A stretch of 64,000 nt of DNA from Corallococcus sp. NCRR (GCF_026965535.1 NZ_CP114039.1:3596001-3660000), one strand, 5' to 3'; counted from the stretch's first letter, positions 16,435-26,522 are shown. Notes: generated by a model not told the origin, from the sequence alone. A program made the numbers and translations.

Positions 16435-18249
16435 TCAGCCCAGCGACTTGACCGCCGGCTCCGGCGCGTCGCGGAACTGCTGGTGATACAGCTCCGCGTA
16501 GAGCCCGCCCTTCTCGAGCAGCTCCGCGTGGTTGCCGCGCTCCACCACGGTGCCGTGCTCCAGCACCAGGATGAGGTCCGCGTGGCGGATGGTGTTGAGC
16601 CGGTGCGCGATGACGATGCTCGTGCGGCCGGACAAGAGCTGCCCCAGCGCCAGCTGGATGAGCGCCTCCGTGCGCGTGTCGATGTTCGCCGTCGCCTCGT
16701 CCAGGATGAGCACCCGCGGATTGGCGATGACCGCGCGAGCGAACGCGAGCAACTGCCGCTGCCCCTGGCTGAGCGTCGCGCCGCCCTCGCCCAGCACGGT
16801 GTCGTAGCCCTGCGGCAGCCGGGTGATGAAGTCGTGCGCGTGCACCGCCTTCGCCGCCGCCTCCACATCCTCGCGGGTGGCGTCCGGCTTCCCGTACGCG
16901 ATGTTGTCCGCCACCTTGCCGCTGAAGAGGAACGGCTCCTGCAGCACCATGGCCATCTGACGGCGCAGGCTGCCGCGCGTCACCTGGCGCACGTCGTGCC
17001 CGTCCACGCGCACCGTGCCGCCCGTCACGTCATAGAAGCGCGGCACCAGGCTGGCCACCGTCGTCTTGCCCGCGCCCGTGCGCCCCACCAGCGCCAGCGT
17101 CTGGCCGGGCTCCAGGTGAAAGGACACGTCGCGCAGCACCGGCCTCGCCGCGTCGTACCCGAAGGACACGCTGTCGAAGACCACCTGTCCCTGGAGCGGC
17201 CCCAGCTCCACGACCCCCGGCGCGTCCGGCGGCTCCGGCGTCTCATCGAGGATGGCGAAGATGCGCTCCGCCCCCGCCAGCGCGGACTGCATCAGCGCGG
17301 CCACGGACGCGGCCAGCTGCACCGGCCGGAAGAACTGCTGCACGTAGATGAGGAACGCCGCCACGCCGCCCACCGTGAGCCGCCCGCTCAGCGTCAGCAC
17401 GCCGCCGTAGCCAATCACCAGCGCCATGGACAGCGTGGAGAGCAGGTCGATGGCCGGCGAGAACGCGGACGTGATGCCCACCGCCGCCACGTTCGCGTCC
17501 CGGTTGGCCGCGTTGCGGTCGCGGAAGCGCTCGATGTTCTTCTCCGTGCGGTTGAAGGCCTGGGCCTGCCGCACGCCCCCGATCTCCTCCTGGAGGTTCG
17601 CCGTCACGTCGCCCACCGTCTGCCGCGTCTTGCGGTAGGCATTGCGCGCCCGCGACGCGAAGAACCACGTGGTGAGCACGACGGCGGGGAGGATGGAGAA
17701 GCACGCCAGCGCCAGCCGCGCGTTGAGCGCGAACATCGCGACGATGACGCCCACCAGCCCCAGCACCGACCCCAACAGCTGCGTCAGCCCCTGCGTGAAG
17801 AGCTGGTTGAGCGTGTCCACGTCGCTCAGCAGGCGGCTCATCAGGTCGCCCAGGGGCCGGCGGTCGAACCACGCCAGCGGCAGCCGCTGGAGCCGCTCGA
17901 AGAGGCGCTGGCGCAGGTCCGCTAGCACGCGCTGCCCCGTGTGGCCCACCCGCCGCGTCTGCGCCTGCTGCGACAGCGCGCCCACCGCGTAGACGGCGAA
18001 CAGCACCGCCAGCGTCCGCGCGAGCCCCCAGCCGTCCCCCGCGCCGATGTCGCGGTCGATGGCCCGGCTCACCAGGTACGGCCCCAGGGCCTGGCACGCC
18101 GCGCCCACCAGGATGAAGACCAGCGCGGAGGTGAGCGTGCGCGTGTGCGGACGCAGCTCGCCCAGGAGCCGGCGCAGGACCTTGCCGCGCTGGTTCGCGT
18201 GGCCGGCCTCCAGCTCCACCATCGACTCCAGGCTCCCCGGCCGCCTCAT
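16435..18249 (-). CDS. ABC exporter half-transporter with the intact ATPase site (heterodimer partner B)
   Basis: A 604-residue fused membrane/ATPase half-transporter: an ABC transmembrane domain in the first ~320 residues (six predicted segments) and a nucleotide-binding domain after. Motifs: Walker A V-G-R-T-G-A-G-K-T-T, Q-loop M-V-L-Q-E-P, signature L-S-Q-G-Q, Walker B V-L-I-L-D-E-A-T-A-N, and H-loop V-I-A-H-R-L. The catalytic Glu and switch His are intact, but the signature Gly is Gln (LSQGQ instead of LSGGQ). Its start codon overlaps the upstream partner's stop by 4 bases (ATGA). It likely pairs with that protein as a heterodimeric drug or lipid exporter of the LmrCD/TM287-288 type. Confidence 0.92.
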   Translation of the reverse strand: MRRPGSLESMVELEAGHANQRGKVLRRLLGELRPHTRTLTSALVFILVGAACQALGPYLVSRAIDRDIGAGDGWGLARTLAVLFAVYAVGALSQQAQTRRVGHTGQRVLADLRQRLFERLQRLPLAWFDRRPLGDLMSRLLSDVDTLNQLFTQGLTQLLGSVLGLVGVIVAMFALNARLALACFSILPAVVLTTWFFASRARNAYRKTRQTVGDVTANLQEEIGGVRQAQAFNRTEKNIERFRDRNAANRDANVAAVGITSAFSPAIDLLSTLSMALVIGYGGVLTLSGRLTVGGVAAFLIYVQQFFRPVQLAASVAALMQSALAGAERIFAILDETPEPPDAPGVVELGPLQGQVVFDSVSFGYDAARPVLRDVSFHLEPGQTLALVGRTGAGKTTVASLVPRFYDVTGGTVRVDGHDVRQVTRGSLRRQMAMVLQEPFLFSGKVADNIAYGKPDATREDVEAAAKAVHAHDFITRLPQGYDTVLGEGGATLSQGQRQLLAFARAVIANPRVLILDEATANIDTRTEALIQLALGQLLSGRTSIVIAHRLNTIRHADLILVLEHGTVVERGNHAELLEKGGLYAELYHQQFRDAPEPAVKSLG

Positions 18250-20072
18250 GCCGCTCCCTCCTGACGCGGGGGCAGCAGCTGCGACCCGAGGATGTCGTTG
18301 TACAGCTCGCTGGTGGCCTTCAGCTCCTCGTGGCGCCCCTTCGCGGCGATGCGCCCCTCGTCCAGCACGAGGATGAGGTCCGCGTCCCTCACGGTGCTGA
18401 TGCGCTGGGCGATGACGATGGCCGTCCGGCGCTTGTCCCGCATCAGCGCGTCCAGCGCGCCCTGGATGGCGGTCTCCGTGCGCGCGTCCACCGCGGACGT
18501 GCTGTCGTCCAGGATGAGCAGGCGCGGATCGGTGAGCAGCGCCCGCGCGATGGCCAGGCGCTGCCGCTGCCCGCCGGAGAGCCCCACGCCGCGCTCGCCC
18601 ACCACCGTGTCGTAGCCCTGGGGCAGCTCGCGGATGAACTCCGCCGCCTGGGCCGCCTCCGCCGCGGCCTCCACCTGGGCCTGCGTCGCCTCCGGGCGTC
18701 CGTAGGCGATGTTCTCCCGCACCGTGCCGGAGAACAGCAGCGCGTCCTGAAGCACCACGCCCATCTGCGAGCGCAGGCTCGCGAGCGTCACGTCCCGCAC
18801 GTCATGCCCGTCCAGCAGCACCGCGCCTCCCGTGACGTCGTAGAAGCGCGGCAGCAGGTTGATGAGCGTGCTCTTGCCGGAGCCGGTGGTGCCCAGCACC
18901 GCCACCAGTTGCCCGGGCTCCAGGGTCACGCTCACGCCCCGCAGGATTTCACGCTCGCCGCCCGCGTAGCGGAAGCGCACGTCGCGCAGCTCGATGTGGC
19001 CCTGCAGCGGCGGCAGCGCGGATGCGCCCGGACGGTCGGACACCTCCACGGCCGTGTCGAGCAACTCGAAGAGGCGCGCCGCGGACGCGCTCGCCCGGGA
19101 CATGCTGGCCGCGATGAAGCCCAGCGTCATCAGGGGCATCAGCAGGAAGGCCAGGTAGCTGTTGAAGGCCACCAGCTCCCCCAGCGTCAGCCGCTGGTGG
19201 AAGATGCGCCAGCCGCCCACGCCCACCACCACCAGCGTGCCCAGGTTGGCGAAGAAGGTGATGAAGGGGAAGTTGCTGGCCAGCGCGTCCACCACCTTCA
19301 GGTTCGTCTCCTTCAGCTCCGCGTTCGTCTTCCCGTAGCGCGCCAGCTCGCGCGCCTCGGCGGAGAACGCGCGCACCACGCGCAGCCCGCGCAGGTCCTC
19401 CTGGAGCGTGCTGTTGAGCGAGCCCAGCAGCGCCTGGAGCTGGCCGTACATCGGCCGCATCCGCCGGATGAACGTGCGCATCACCACCAGGATGGGCGCC
19501 ACCGTCGCGAGCGCCGCCACCGCCAGCACCGGATCCAGGTACACCAGCAGCCCCGCGCAGCCGAGCAGCATCGCCGCCGCCGCGGCGAACTGCACGATGC
19601 CGCCGCCCACGAAGCTGCGCACCGCCTCCACGTCGCTCGTCAGCCGCGTGAGCAGTTGCCCCGTCTGCGCCTGGTCGTAGTAGCTGAAGGACAGCCGCTG
19701 GATGCGCGCGAAGAGCGCGTCACGCAGGTCGAACGCCACGCCCTGCGACGCGCGCTCCGCCAGGTAGCCCTGCAGGAAGTTGAACAGGCCGCGCCCCAGC
19801 GCGATGGCGACCAGGCCTCCCACCGCCAGCCACACGGGCCGCACCTCCCCGCGCGCGAGCCCCTGGTCGATGGCGATGCGGATCATCTGTGGCGCGCCCA
19901 GGTTCGCCACGGAGACGAGCAGCAGCGACACGAGCGCGCCCATCGCCTCCAGGCGGTAGCGGCGCAGATAGCCCAGCGCCCGCAGGATGGGGGGGCGGCC
20001 GGATGCGGGTGTCGCGGATGTGCTCACGTGGAACCTGGACCCCTGCCTCCCCGCCCGGGAAGGCGCGCGCAT
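18246..20072 (-). CDS. ABC exporter half-transporter with a degenerate ATPase site (heterodimer partner A)
   Basis: A half-transporter of about 608 residues with an N-terminal transmembrane domain and a C-terminal ATPase. The Walker A G-T-T-G-S-G-K-S-T and signature L-S-G-G-Q are normal. The Walker B reads I-L-D-D-S-T, with Asp where the catalytic Glu should be, and the H-loop reads V-I-A-Q-R-I, with Gln for His. This is the known degenerate half of heterodimeric exporters such as LmrC and TM287. The partner gene follows with a 4-base overlap. Start: ATG at 20072 has GAGGGG nine bases upstream. A GTG at 20027 (V-S-T-S-A-T-P) is a possible alternative. Substrate unknown. It is divergent from the aldo/keto reductase at 20195. 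Confidence 0.9.
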   Translation of the reverse strand: MRAPSRAGRQGSRFHVSTSATPASGRPPILRALGYLRRYRLEAMGALVSLLLVSVANLGAPQMIRIAIDQGLARGEVRPVWLAVGGLVAIALGRGLFNFLQGYLAERASQGVAFDLRDALFARIQRLSFSYYDQAQTGQLLTRLTSDVEAVRSFVGGGIVQFAAAAAMLLGCAGLLVYLDPVLAVAALATVAPILVVMRTFIRRMRPMYGQLQALLGSLNSTLQEDLRGLRVVRAFSAEARELARYGKTNAELKETNLKVVDALASNFPFITFFANLGTLVVVGVGGWRIFHQRLTLGELVAFNSYLAFLLMPLMTLGFIAASMSRASASAARLFELLDTAVEVSDRPGASALPPLQGHIELRDVRFRYAGGEREILRGVSVTLEPGQLVAVLGTTGSGKSTLINLLPRFYDVTGGAVLLDGHDVRDVTLASLRSQMGVVLQDALLFSGTVRENIAYGRPEATQAQVEAAAEAAQAAEFIRELPQGYDTVVGERGVGLSGGQRQRLAIARALLTDPRLLILDDSTSAVDARTETAIQGALDALMRDKRRTAIVIAQRISTVRDADLILVLDEGRIAAKGRHEELKATSELYNDILGSQLLPPRQEGAA

Positions 20073-20194
20073 GATGGGCGGCCCCTCGCGCCGCATCAAG
20101 CACTTCGCGCAACCCGGGCAAAGACGGTTGCGCGCCGCGCCACGGCCCGTTACGTGGGCCGCCTTTCCTCCTGTTTCGTCACGAGGTGAACGTC

Positions 20195-21229
<1,035 letters not shown>

Positions 21230-21244
21230 GCCGGGTGTGAAGCA

Positions 21245-21277
21245 GGAGGCGGCCAGGGCCTGGGGCCGGCCGCCTCC
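21245..21277 (+). terminator. Hairpin terminator after the aldo/keto reductase
   Basis: A perfect 10-bp GC-rich inverted repeat (arms 21245-21254 and 21268-21277, 13-base loop) directly follows the stop at 21229. There is no clear U-tract. It separates the reductase from the sulfatase gene, which begins at 21311. Confidence 0.65.
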
Positions 21278-21310
21278 GTCCTGGGGGCAGATTCGCTGTC
21301 TTCCGGGGCG

Positions 21311-23680
21311 ATGCACCTCAGGCCCATGTCCCTCAAAGAATACAAGCCTGGCAGTCCCTTCCCTGGCGTCATCGGCCGCACCTGGGAGCAGTCGTCTCCC
21401 GCGTGGCCTTCACCCCTGCGCTCGAAGCCCGGCGCGCCCAACGTCCTGTTCATCATCCTGGATGACACGGGCTTCGGGCACCTGGGCTGCTACGGCTCGC
21501 CCATCCGCACGCCGAACCTGGACCGGCTGGCCAGAGGCGGGCTGCTCTACAACAACATGCACACCACCGCGCTGTGCTCGCCCACGCGCTCGTGCATCCT
21601 CACCGGCCGCAACCACCATTCCAACGGGATGGGCACCATCACCGAAACGTCGCTGGGCTACCCCGGCTACAACGGCACCATCCCCTTCGAGAACGGCCTG
21701 CTCTCCGAGATGCTGATGGAGGCCGGCTACAACACGTATGCCATTGGCAAGTGGCACCTGACCCCCGCGGAGCAGACGAGCGCCGCCGGGCCGTACTCGC
21801 GCTGGCCGCTGGGCCGCGGCTTCGAGCGCTTCTACGGCTTCCTGGGGGGGGACACGCACCAGTACTACCCGGACCTCATCCACGACAACCACGCCATCCG
21901 CCCGCCCGCCACGCCGGAAGAGGGCTACCACCTCACGCCGGACCTGGTGGACCGCGCCATCGACTGCGTCGCGGACACCAAGCAGGTCGCGCCCGACAAG
22001 CCCTTCTTCCTCTACTTCGCCACGGGCGCCATGCACGCGCCCCACCACGTCCCCCGCGAGTGGGCGGACGCCTACGCGGGCCAGTTCGACGACGGCTGGG
22101 ACGCCTACCGCCAGAAGGTGTTCCAGCGGCAGCTGGAGCTGGGCGTGATTCCCCAGGGCACGCGGCTGTCCCGGCACGACCCGGACGTGCAGGACTGGGA
22201 CTCGCTGCCCCCGGAGGAGAAGCGGCTCTACGCGCGGATGATGGAGGTCTTCGCGGGCTTCCTGGAGCACACGGACCATCACATCGGCCGGCTCTTGAAG
22301 TTCCTGGAGGACACCGGCGAGCTGGACAACACGCTCATCATGGTGCTGTCCGACAACGGGGCCAGCGCGGAGGGCGGGCCGCACGGCTCCGTGAACGAGC
22401 TGAAGTTCTTCAACAACGCGCCGGAGTCGCTGGAGCAGAACCTGGCGGCCATGGAGGACCTGGGCGGCCCGAAGCACTTCAACCACTACCCGTGGGGCTG
22501 GGCCTGGGCGGGGGACACGCCGTTCCGCCGCTGGAAGCGGGAGACGTACCGCGGCGGCACCACCGACCCGTTCCTCGTCCACTGGCCCCGGGGCATCCAG
22601 GCGAAGGGCGAGGTGCGCACGCAGTACGCGCACGCCATTGACATGGTGCCCACGGTGCTGGACTGCCTGGGGCTGGAGCCGCTGGCGGAGATCCGCGGCG
22701 TCACCCAGTCACCCATCGAGGGCGTCAGCTTCAAGCACACGTTCAACGACGGGAACGCGGAGAGCCGCCACCGCACGCAGTACTTCGAGATGTTCAGCTC
22801 GCGCGCCATCTACCACGACGGCTGGCGCGCGGTGTGCCCGTTCCCCGGCCCGTCCTTCACGGAGGCCGGAGAGGGCTTCGGTGAGTCGCAGCTCGATGAG
22901 GACCGGCTGCGCGAGCTGGATTCGCGCGGCTGGGAGCTGTACCACGTGGCGGAGGACTGCTCCGAGACGAAGAACGTGGCGGAGGAGAACCGGGGCAAGC
23001 TCATCGAGATGATCGCCCTCTGGTACGCCGAGGCCGGGCGCTACCAGGTGCTGCCGCTCGCGTCGCCCACCCGCGCCGTGTTCGCGCTGGAGCGCCCGCA
23101 GCTCACCAAGGACCGCACGCGCTACGTGTACCGCCCGCACACGTCACCCGCGCCGGAGAACGCGGCCGTGCACGTGCTCAACCGGCCCCACACCCTCACC
23201 GCGGACGCGGAGGTGACGCGGGACACGCAGGGCGTGCTGCTGTGCCACGGCGGCCTCACCGGCGGCTACTCGTTCTTCATCCAGGACCGCAAGCTGCACT
23301 ACGTCTACAACTACCTGGGGGAGCAGGAGTTCCACATCGAGTCGGCGGTGGACGTGCCGGAGGGGCGCTCGGAGCTGAGGTTCGAGTTCGAGCCCACCGG
23401 CAAGCCCGACCTGAGCGTGGGGCGGGGCGCTCCCGGACGCGGCCGGCTCTACATCAACGGCGACCTGGTGGCGCAGAGCACCATCGACGCGACCATGCCG
23501 CTGGCCATCAGCCTGGGGGAGGGGCTCACCTGCGGCCGGGACGAGTGTTCCTCCGTCAGCCAGCGCTACGCCGCGCCCTTCGAGTTCACCGGCACGCTCC
23601 ACGAGGTGACGGTCGACGTCGTCGGCGAGCACGTCCGGGACACGAAGGCCGAGCAGAAGGCCGCCCTGGCGAAGCAGTGA
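21311..23680 (+). CDS. Large arylsulfatase (formylglycine-dependent)
   Basis: A 789-residue sulfatase, larger than the usual 450-600. The N-terminal alkaline-phosphatase fold starts at N-V-L-F-I-I-L-D-D-T-G (metal Asp at about 51-52). The active-site motif C-S-P-T-R at about residues 89-93 carries the Cys that is converted to formylglycine. G-K-W-H is the second catalytic motif, and N-L-D-R-L-A-R-G and L-S-D-N-G fit the family. The last ~200 residues form a beta-rich region like the C-terminal extension of AtsA-type arylsulfatases. No signal peptide is evident, so location is uncertain. The activating enzyme is not in the window. Start at 21311; another ATG lies at 21326. A very strong terminator follows. 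Confidence 0.92.
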   Translation: MHLRPMSLKEYKPGSPFPGVIGRTWEQSSPAWPSPLRSKPGAPNVLFIILDDTGFGHLGCYGSPIRTPNLDRLARGGLLYNNMHTTALCSPTRSCILTGRNHHSNGMGTITETSLGYPGYNGTIPFENGLLSEMLMEAGYNTYAIGKWHLTPAEQTSAAGPYSRWPLGRGFERFYGFLGGDTHQYYPDLIHDNHAIRPPATPEEGYHLTPDLVDRAIDCVADTKQVAPDKPFFLYFATGAMHAPHHVPREWADAYAGQFDDGWDAYRQKVFQRQLELGVIPQGTRLSRHDPDVQDWDSLPPEEKRLYARMMEVFAGFLEHTDHHIGRLLKFLEDTGELDNTLIMVLSDNGASAEGGPHGSVNELKFFNNAPESLEQNLAAMEDLGGPKHFNHYPWGWAWAGDTPFRRWKRETYRGGTTDPFLVHWPRGIQAKGEVRTQYAHAIDMVPTVLDCLGLEPLAEIRGVTQSPIEGVSFKHTFNDGNAESRHRTQYFEMFSSRAIYHDGWRAVCPFPGPSFTEAGEGFGESQLDEDRLRELDSRGWELYHVAEDCSETKNVAEENRGKLIEMIALWYAEAGRYQVLPLASPTRAVFALERPQLTKDRTRYVYRPHTSPAPENAAVHVLNRPHTLTADAEVTRDTQGVLLCHGGLTGGYSFFIQDRKLHYVYNYLGEQEFHIESAVDVPEGRSELRFEFEPTGKPDLSVGRGAPGRGRLYINGDLVAQSTIDATMPLAISLGEGLTCGRDECSSVSQRYAAPFEFTGTLHEVTVDVVGEHVRDTKAEQKAALAKQ

Positions 23681-23688
23681 AATGAAGA

Positions 23689-23727
23689 AGGCCCGGATGG
23701 GAGCGCGAAGGGCTCCCATCCGGGCCT
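23689..23727. terminator. Bidirectional hairpin terminator between the sulfatase and M4 peptidase genes
   Basis: A perfect 16-bp inverted repeat (arms 23689-23704 and 23712-23727, 7-base loop) lies between two converging genes, 8 bases after the sulfatase stop and 15 before the peptidase stop. It serves both strands. There is no U-tract on the plus side. Confidence 0.85.
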
Positions 23728-23742
23728 GGAGACTTCAGGGGA

Positions 23743-25542
23743 TTACTTGGTCACGCCGACGGCGGTCCAGGCCTCGGCGACCTTCTTCGCCTCGACGGAG
23801 TCCTTGCCGTACAGGTCCGTGGCGGCCTTGATGGTGGCGGCGCGGGCCTCGGAGAAGTTCGTCTGCGGCGTCATGTACGTGGTGAGCGCGCGGCCGAAGA
23901 CCTTGAGGCTCTTGTCCATACCGATGCCGTCCTTCACCTCGATGCCGGAGGTGCGGTTCTTGCCGCCCTCGGTGAGCAGGAAGAAGGCGTTGTTCGCGAT
24001 GCCGCTGGAGCCGTGGACCTCCGTCATCTTCGGGTAGTTCTTGTAGTTGTCGATGGAGTAGCCGTCCGCCGTCGGGTCGTTCATGTAGCGGAGGGCGTCC
24101 GTGTTGTCGCCGTTCTTGGGCGTCCAGGCGTCCTCACCCACGGCCCAGTCGAACTTCACCGCGCCGTTCTTCTGGCTCGCGTACCACTCCACGCCCGTGC
24201 CGATGATGTCGCTGAAGGACTCGTTGAGGCCACCGGACTCGCCCTCGTACTCCAGGCCGGCGGTGCGCTCCGTGAGGCCGTGCGCGATCTCGTGGCCGGC
24301 GATGTCCAGCGTGGTGAGCGGGCCGGAGTCCACGCCGTCACCGTCGCCGTACTGCATCTTCTCGCCGTCCCAGAACGCGTTCACCAGGTTGTTGTCGGTG
24401 TGCACGTAGTTGATGAGCTTCTCACCCTTGCCGTCGATGGAGTCGCGGCCCAGGACGTCCTTCATGAAGTCGTAGGTCATGGCCGCGCCGTAGTGCGCGT
24501 CCACGCCCGCCTGGGCGCGCGCCGGGTCGCCCTTCTCACCCCAGACGTCGTTCTTGTCGGTGATGGCCGTGGTGCCGGACGCCTCCGGGCGGTTCTTGGC
24601 GTCGTACGTCACGATGCCCTTGCCGCGCGTCTTGTCCTCCAGCGAGTACGTGCCGTCCTTGTTCTTCGTGGTCTGCAGGTCCACCTTGCCGCTGTACATC
24701 GTCTGGTCGTCCGCCACGCGGGCCGCGCCGCCGCCCGTCGTCGGGGCCGGCGTCGCCGGGGTGGAGGGGGCCTGGGTGGACGTGCCCGGCTTCGTGGGGG
24801 TGGCCTTGGCGCCCTCGCGGCTCCAGTGGCTGATGGTGTTGTACTGCTTGATGGACGCGCCGGTGTTCGCGTCGATGAAGTAGTTCATCGAGCGCGGCTC
24901 CTTGCCGTTGGCCGCGGACGTGTCGGTGAGCGTCACGTGGTAGGCGGCGTGGTACTGGCCGTCCTTGCCCTTGACGATGACCTTCTCCGACGTGGGGGCG
25001 CGCGTCGTGCCGCTGTTGAAGTCCTTCTGCGCCACGGCCAGCGCGTCCTTCGCCGTCAGCTTCGTGGGCGCCTTGCCGATGCCCGCGGGGATGTCGGACA
25101 CGTTGCCCGTCAGGCTGTCGAACTGACCCTTCGCGTCCAGGTGGCCGATGATCTGCTCACCGGCGACCTTCACGCCCTCGTGCATGCGGTCCATGCGCAC
25201 GTGCGTCATGCCCAGCTGGTCGCGCTCCACGGTGCGCGGCGAGAACGACGTGCCGCCCGTGACGCCGGACAGCTGCGGGTTCTTCTGGTTCACGTACGCC
25301 ACCGTCTGCTGGATGGCCTGCTGCGCCTGGGGGCTGGTGAGGTCCACCGGGCCCGGCGTCAGCTTCTGGCCCACGCCGTTCAGCGCCACCGTGGCCTTCG
25401 CCTTGGAGGGCGCGCCCGCGCTGAAGCTGGACTGCGAGCTCATGCCCACCGGGCCCTGGGGCTTCACGGTGTTCACGGGCTTCGTGTCGGTGCGGTTCTG
25501 GGTGGCGACGACGGGCTTCGACAGGTCGGTGCGCAGGGCCAT
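23743..25542 (-). CDS. M4 (thermolysin/bacillolysin) family zinc metallopeptidase
   Basis: A 599-residue zymogen of the thermolysin family. The N-terminal half is a propeptide with an FTP domain (residues ~70-140) and a PepSY-like part (~160-235), then a P/T-rich linker (~245-270). The catalytic domain shows G-H-E-I-A-H-G (zinc His at 417 and 421, catalytic Glu 418) and N-E-S-F-S-D (zinc ligand Glu 441), with a late H-G-S-S-G-I-A-N-N-A-F motif. The family degrades extracellular protein. No signal peptide or hydrophobic N-terminus exists: it opens M-A-L-R-T-D-L-S-K-P. The start at 25542 gives a typical length. Divergent from the S4 gene across a 347-base AT-richer gap. Confidence 0.92.
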   Translation of the reverse strand: MALRTDLSKPVVATQNRTDTKPVNTVKPQGPVGMSSQSSFSAGAPSKAKATVALNGVGQKLTPGPVDLTSPQAQQAIQQTVAYVNQKNPQLSGVTGGTSFSPRTVERDQLGMTHVRMDRMHEGVKVAGEQIIGHLDAKGQFDSLTGNVSDIPAGIGKAPTKLTAKDALAVAQKDFNSGTTRAPTSEKVIVKGKDGQYHAAYHVTLTDTSAANGKEPRSMNYFIDANTGASIKQYNTISHWSREGAKATPTKPGTSTQAPSTPATPAPTTGGGAARVADDQTMYSGKVDLQTTKNKDGTYSLEDKTRGKGIVTYDAKNRPEASGTTAITDKNDVWGEKGDPARAQAGVDAHYGAAMTYDFMKDVLGRDSIDGKGEKLINYVHTDNNLVNAFWDGEKMQYGDGDGVDSGPLTTLDIAGHEIAHGLTERTAGLEYEGESGGLNESFSDIIGTGVEWYASQKNGAVKFDWAVGEDAWTPKNGDNTDALRYMNDPTADGYSIDNYKNYPKMTEVHGSSGIANNAFFLLTEGGKNRTSGIEVKDGIGMDKSLKVFGRALTTYMTPQTNFSEARAATIKAATDLYGKDSVEAKKVAEAWTAVGVTK

Positions 25543-25796
25543 GGGGGCGTGCTTTCGGGGGCAGGTGCAGCGGACAAATTGATTCTCGTGTCAGCCGTCC
25601 CATTGTTGCGTGTGGGTGGCTGCTTACACGGTCATGAGTGGGTTCAACCTCATGAATTCACAGGTGAAGTTTTCGTCCTACATCCGCTCCGGAAACACAT
25701 TCCGACCGGTAGGTAGGCAGGTGCGCGGGGTTGTATTTCCGTTCATTTTCACCCTGGTTGTGCACGCCCGTCCACCCACACGCCGTGTCTGGAAGC

Positions 25797-25826
25797 TTGA
25801 CCGGCTGCTCGCCTTGCGGGTATTGA
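25797..25826 (+). promoter_or_regulatory. Candidate promoter of the rpsD paralogue
   Basis: TTGACC (25797-25802) matches the -35 box well and TATTGA (25821-25826), 18 bases on, is a weak -10. The transcript would start near 25833, inside the overlapping Fur/Zur-type palindrome. The call rests on spacing and position only. Confidence 0.4.
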
Positions 25827-25829
25827 AAT

Positions 25830-25844
25830 TGATAGTGATTATCA
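25830..25844. promoter_or_regulatory. Fur/Zur-type operator upstream of rpsD paralogue
   Basis: The 15-base palindrome TGATAGTGATTATCA has the 7-1-7 layout of Fur-family boxes (TGATAAT-N-ATTATCA), with one mismatch. It is flanked by T on the left and A on the right, extending symmetry to 17 bases. It overlaps the predicted transcription start of the S4 gene, whose start codon is 46 bases downstream. A Fur-family repressor bound there would block transcription. Whether it reads iron or zinc cannot be told from sequence, though the cysteine-poor target gene suggests zinc. Confidence 0.65.
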
Positions 25845-25889
25845 ACTTCAACTTGGCTCGACCCAACAGGAAGGCCGGAGGAACGCACC

Positions 25890-26522
25890 GTGGCACGTGA
25901 ACTGGGACCCCGAGGGAAGCTGTGTCGGCGGTTGGGCATCCCCCTGTCGCGCATCAGCGCGAAGGACCCGGACAAGGATCCGGTGCTGCGCCGGCCGTAT
26001 CCGCCGGGCCAGCATGGGGCGACGGCGCGCGTGTCGGTGAGCGACTTCGCGCAGCGGCTGCGGGAGAAGCAGAAGCTGAAGCTGTACTACGGGCTGCTGG
26101 AGAAGCAGTGCCGCAGCGCCTTCCTGGAGGCGCGCAAGGCCCCCGGCAACACGGGCAAGGTGCTGTTGCAGTTGCTGGAGAGCCGGCTGGACGCGTTGGT
26201 GCTGCGCGCGGGGCTGGCCACGAGCATCCGGCAGGCGCGCCAGTTCGTGCGCCACGGCTACTTCCAGGTGAACGGCAAGCGCGCGGACATCCCGAGCCTC
26301 CGGCTCAAGCCGGGCAACGAGGTGCGCTTCTTCCCGGCGCACCAGAAGCTCGCGGTGGTGCAGGACGCCTTCGGGCGGATGAAGTCCCGCCAGGTGCCCG
26401 CGTACGTGCAGGTCCTGGGCGAAGGGGAGGGCATGCGCTTCGTGCGGCTGCCCGAGCGTGAGGAGATCCCCGTGGACGTGAACGAGCCGTTCATCGTCGA
26501 GTATTACGCGCAGCGCAGCTGA
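25890..26522 (+). CDS. rpsD: 30S ribosomal protein S4 paralogue lacking the zinc-ribbon cysteines
   Basis: A 210-residue S4 protein: N-terminal [32 protein letters not shown], then the S4 RNA-binding domain ([26 protein letters not shown]). Canonical C+ S4 carries four zinc-binding Cys in the first ~35 residues. Here only one remains, at about 12, so this is a zinc-independent (C-) form. It stands alone, not in the alpha operon with S13/S11/RpoA, so it is probably a second copy. GTG at 25890 has GGAGG (25877-25881) eight bases upstream. A Fur-family box sits over its promoter. Confidence 0.9.
   Translation: MARELGPRGKLCRRLGIPLSRISAKDPDKDPVLRRPYPPGQHGATARVSVSDFAQRLREKQKLKLYYGLLEKQCRSAFLEARKAPGNTGKVLLQLLESRLDALVLRAGLATSIRQARQFVRHGYFQVNGKRADIPSLRLKPGNEVRFFPAHQKLAVVQDAFGRMKSRQVPAYVQVLGEGEGMRFVRLPEREEIPVDVNEPFIVEYYAQRS

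Larger units (their letters stand above)
25543..25889. promoter_or_regulatory. AT-rich divergent promoter region between the M4 peptidase and rpsD paralogue
   Basis: This 347-base gap carries no gene I can support. It is noticeably AT-richer than the genome average, especially 25600-25850. It must hold the promoters of both flanking genes. The right part has the Fur/Zur-like box and the -35/-10 candidate described separately. I saw no clear promoter for the peptidase. Confidence 0.6.

Noticed and set aside
18330-20189. 619-codon open frame on the plus strand across the ABC exporter
   Set aside because: Antisense shadow of the exporter; poor in hydrophobic pattern and rich in Arg/His/Gln.
24013-25716. 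567-codon open frame on the plus strand opposite the M4 peptidase
   Set aside because: Antisense shadow of the peptidase; low-complexity V/R/H composition and no family match.
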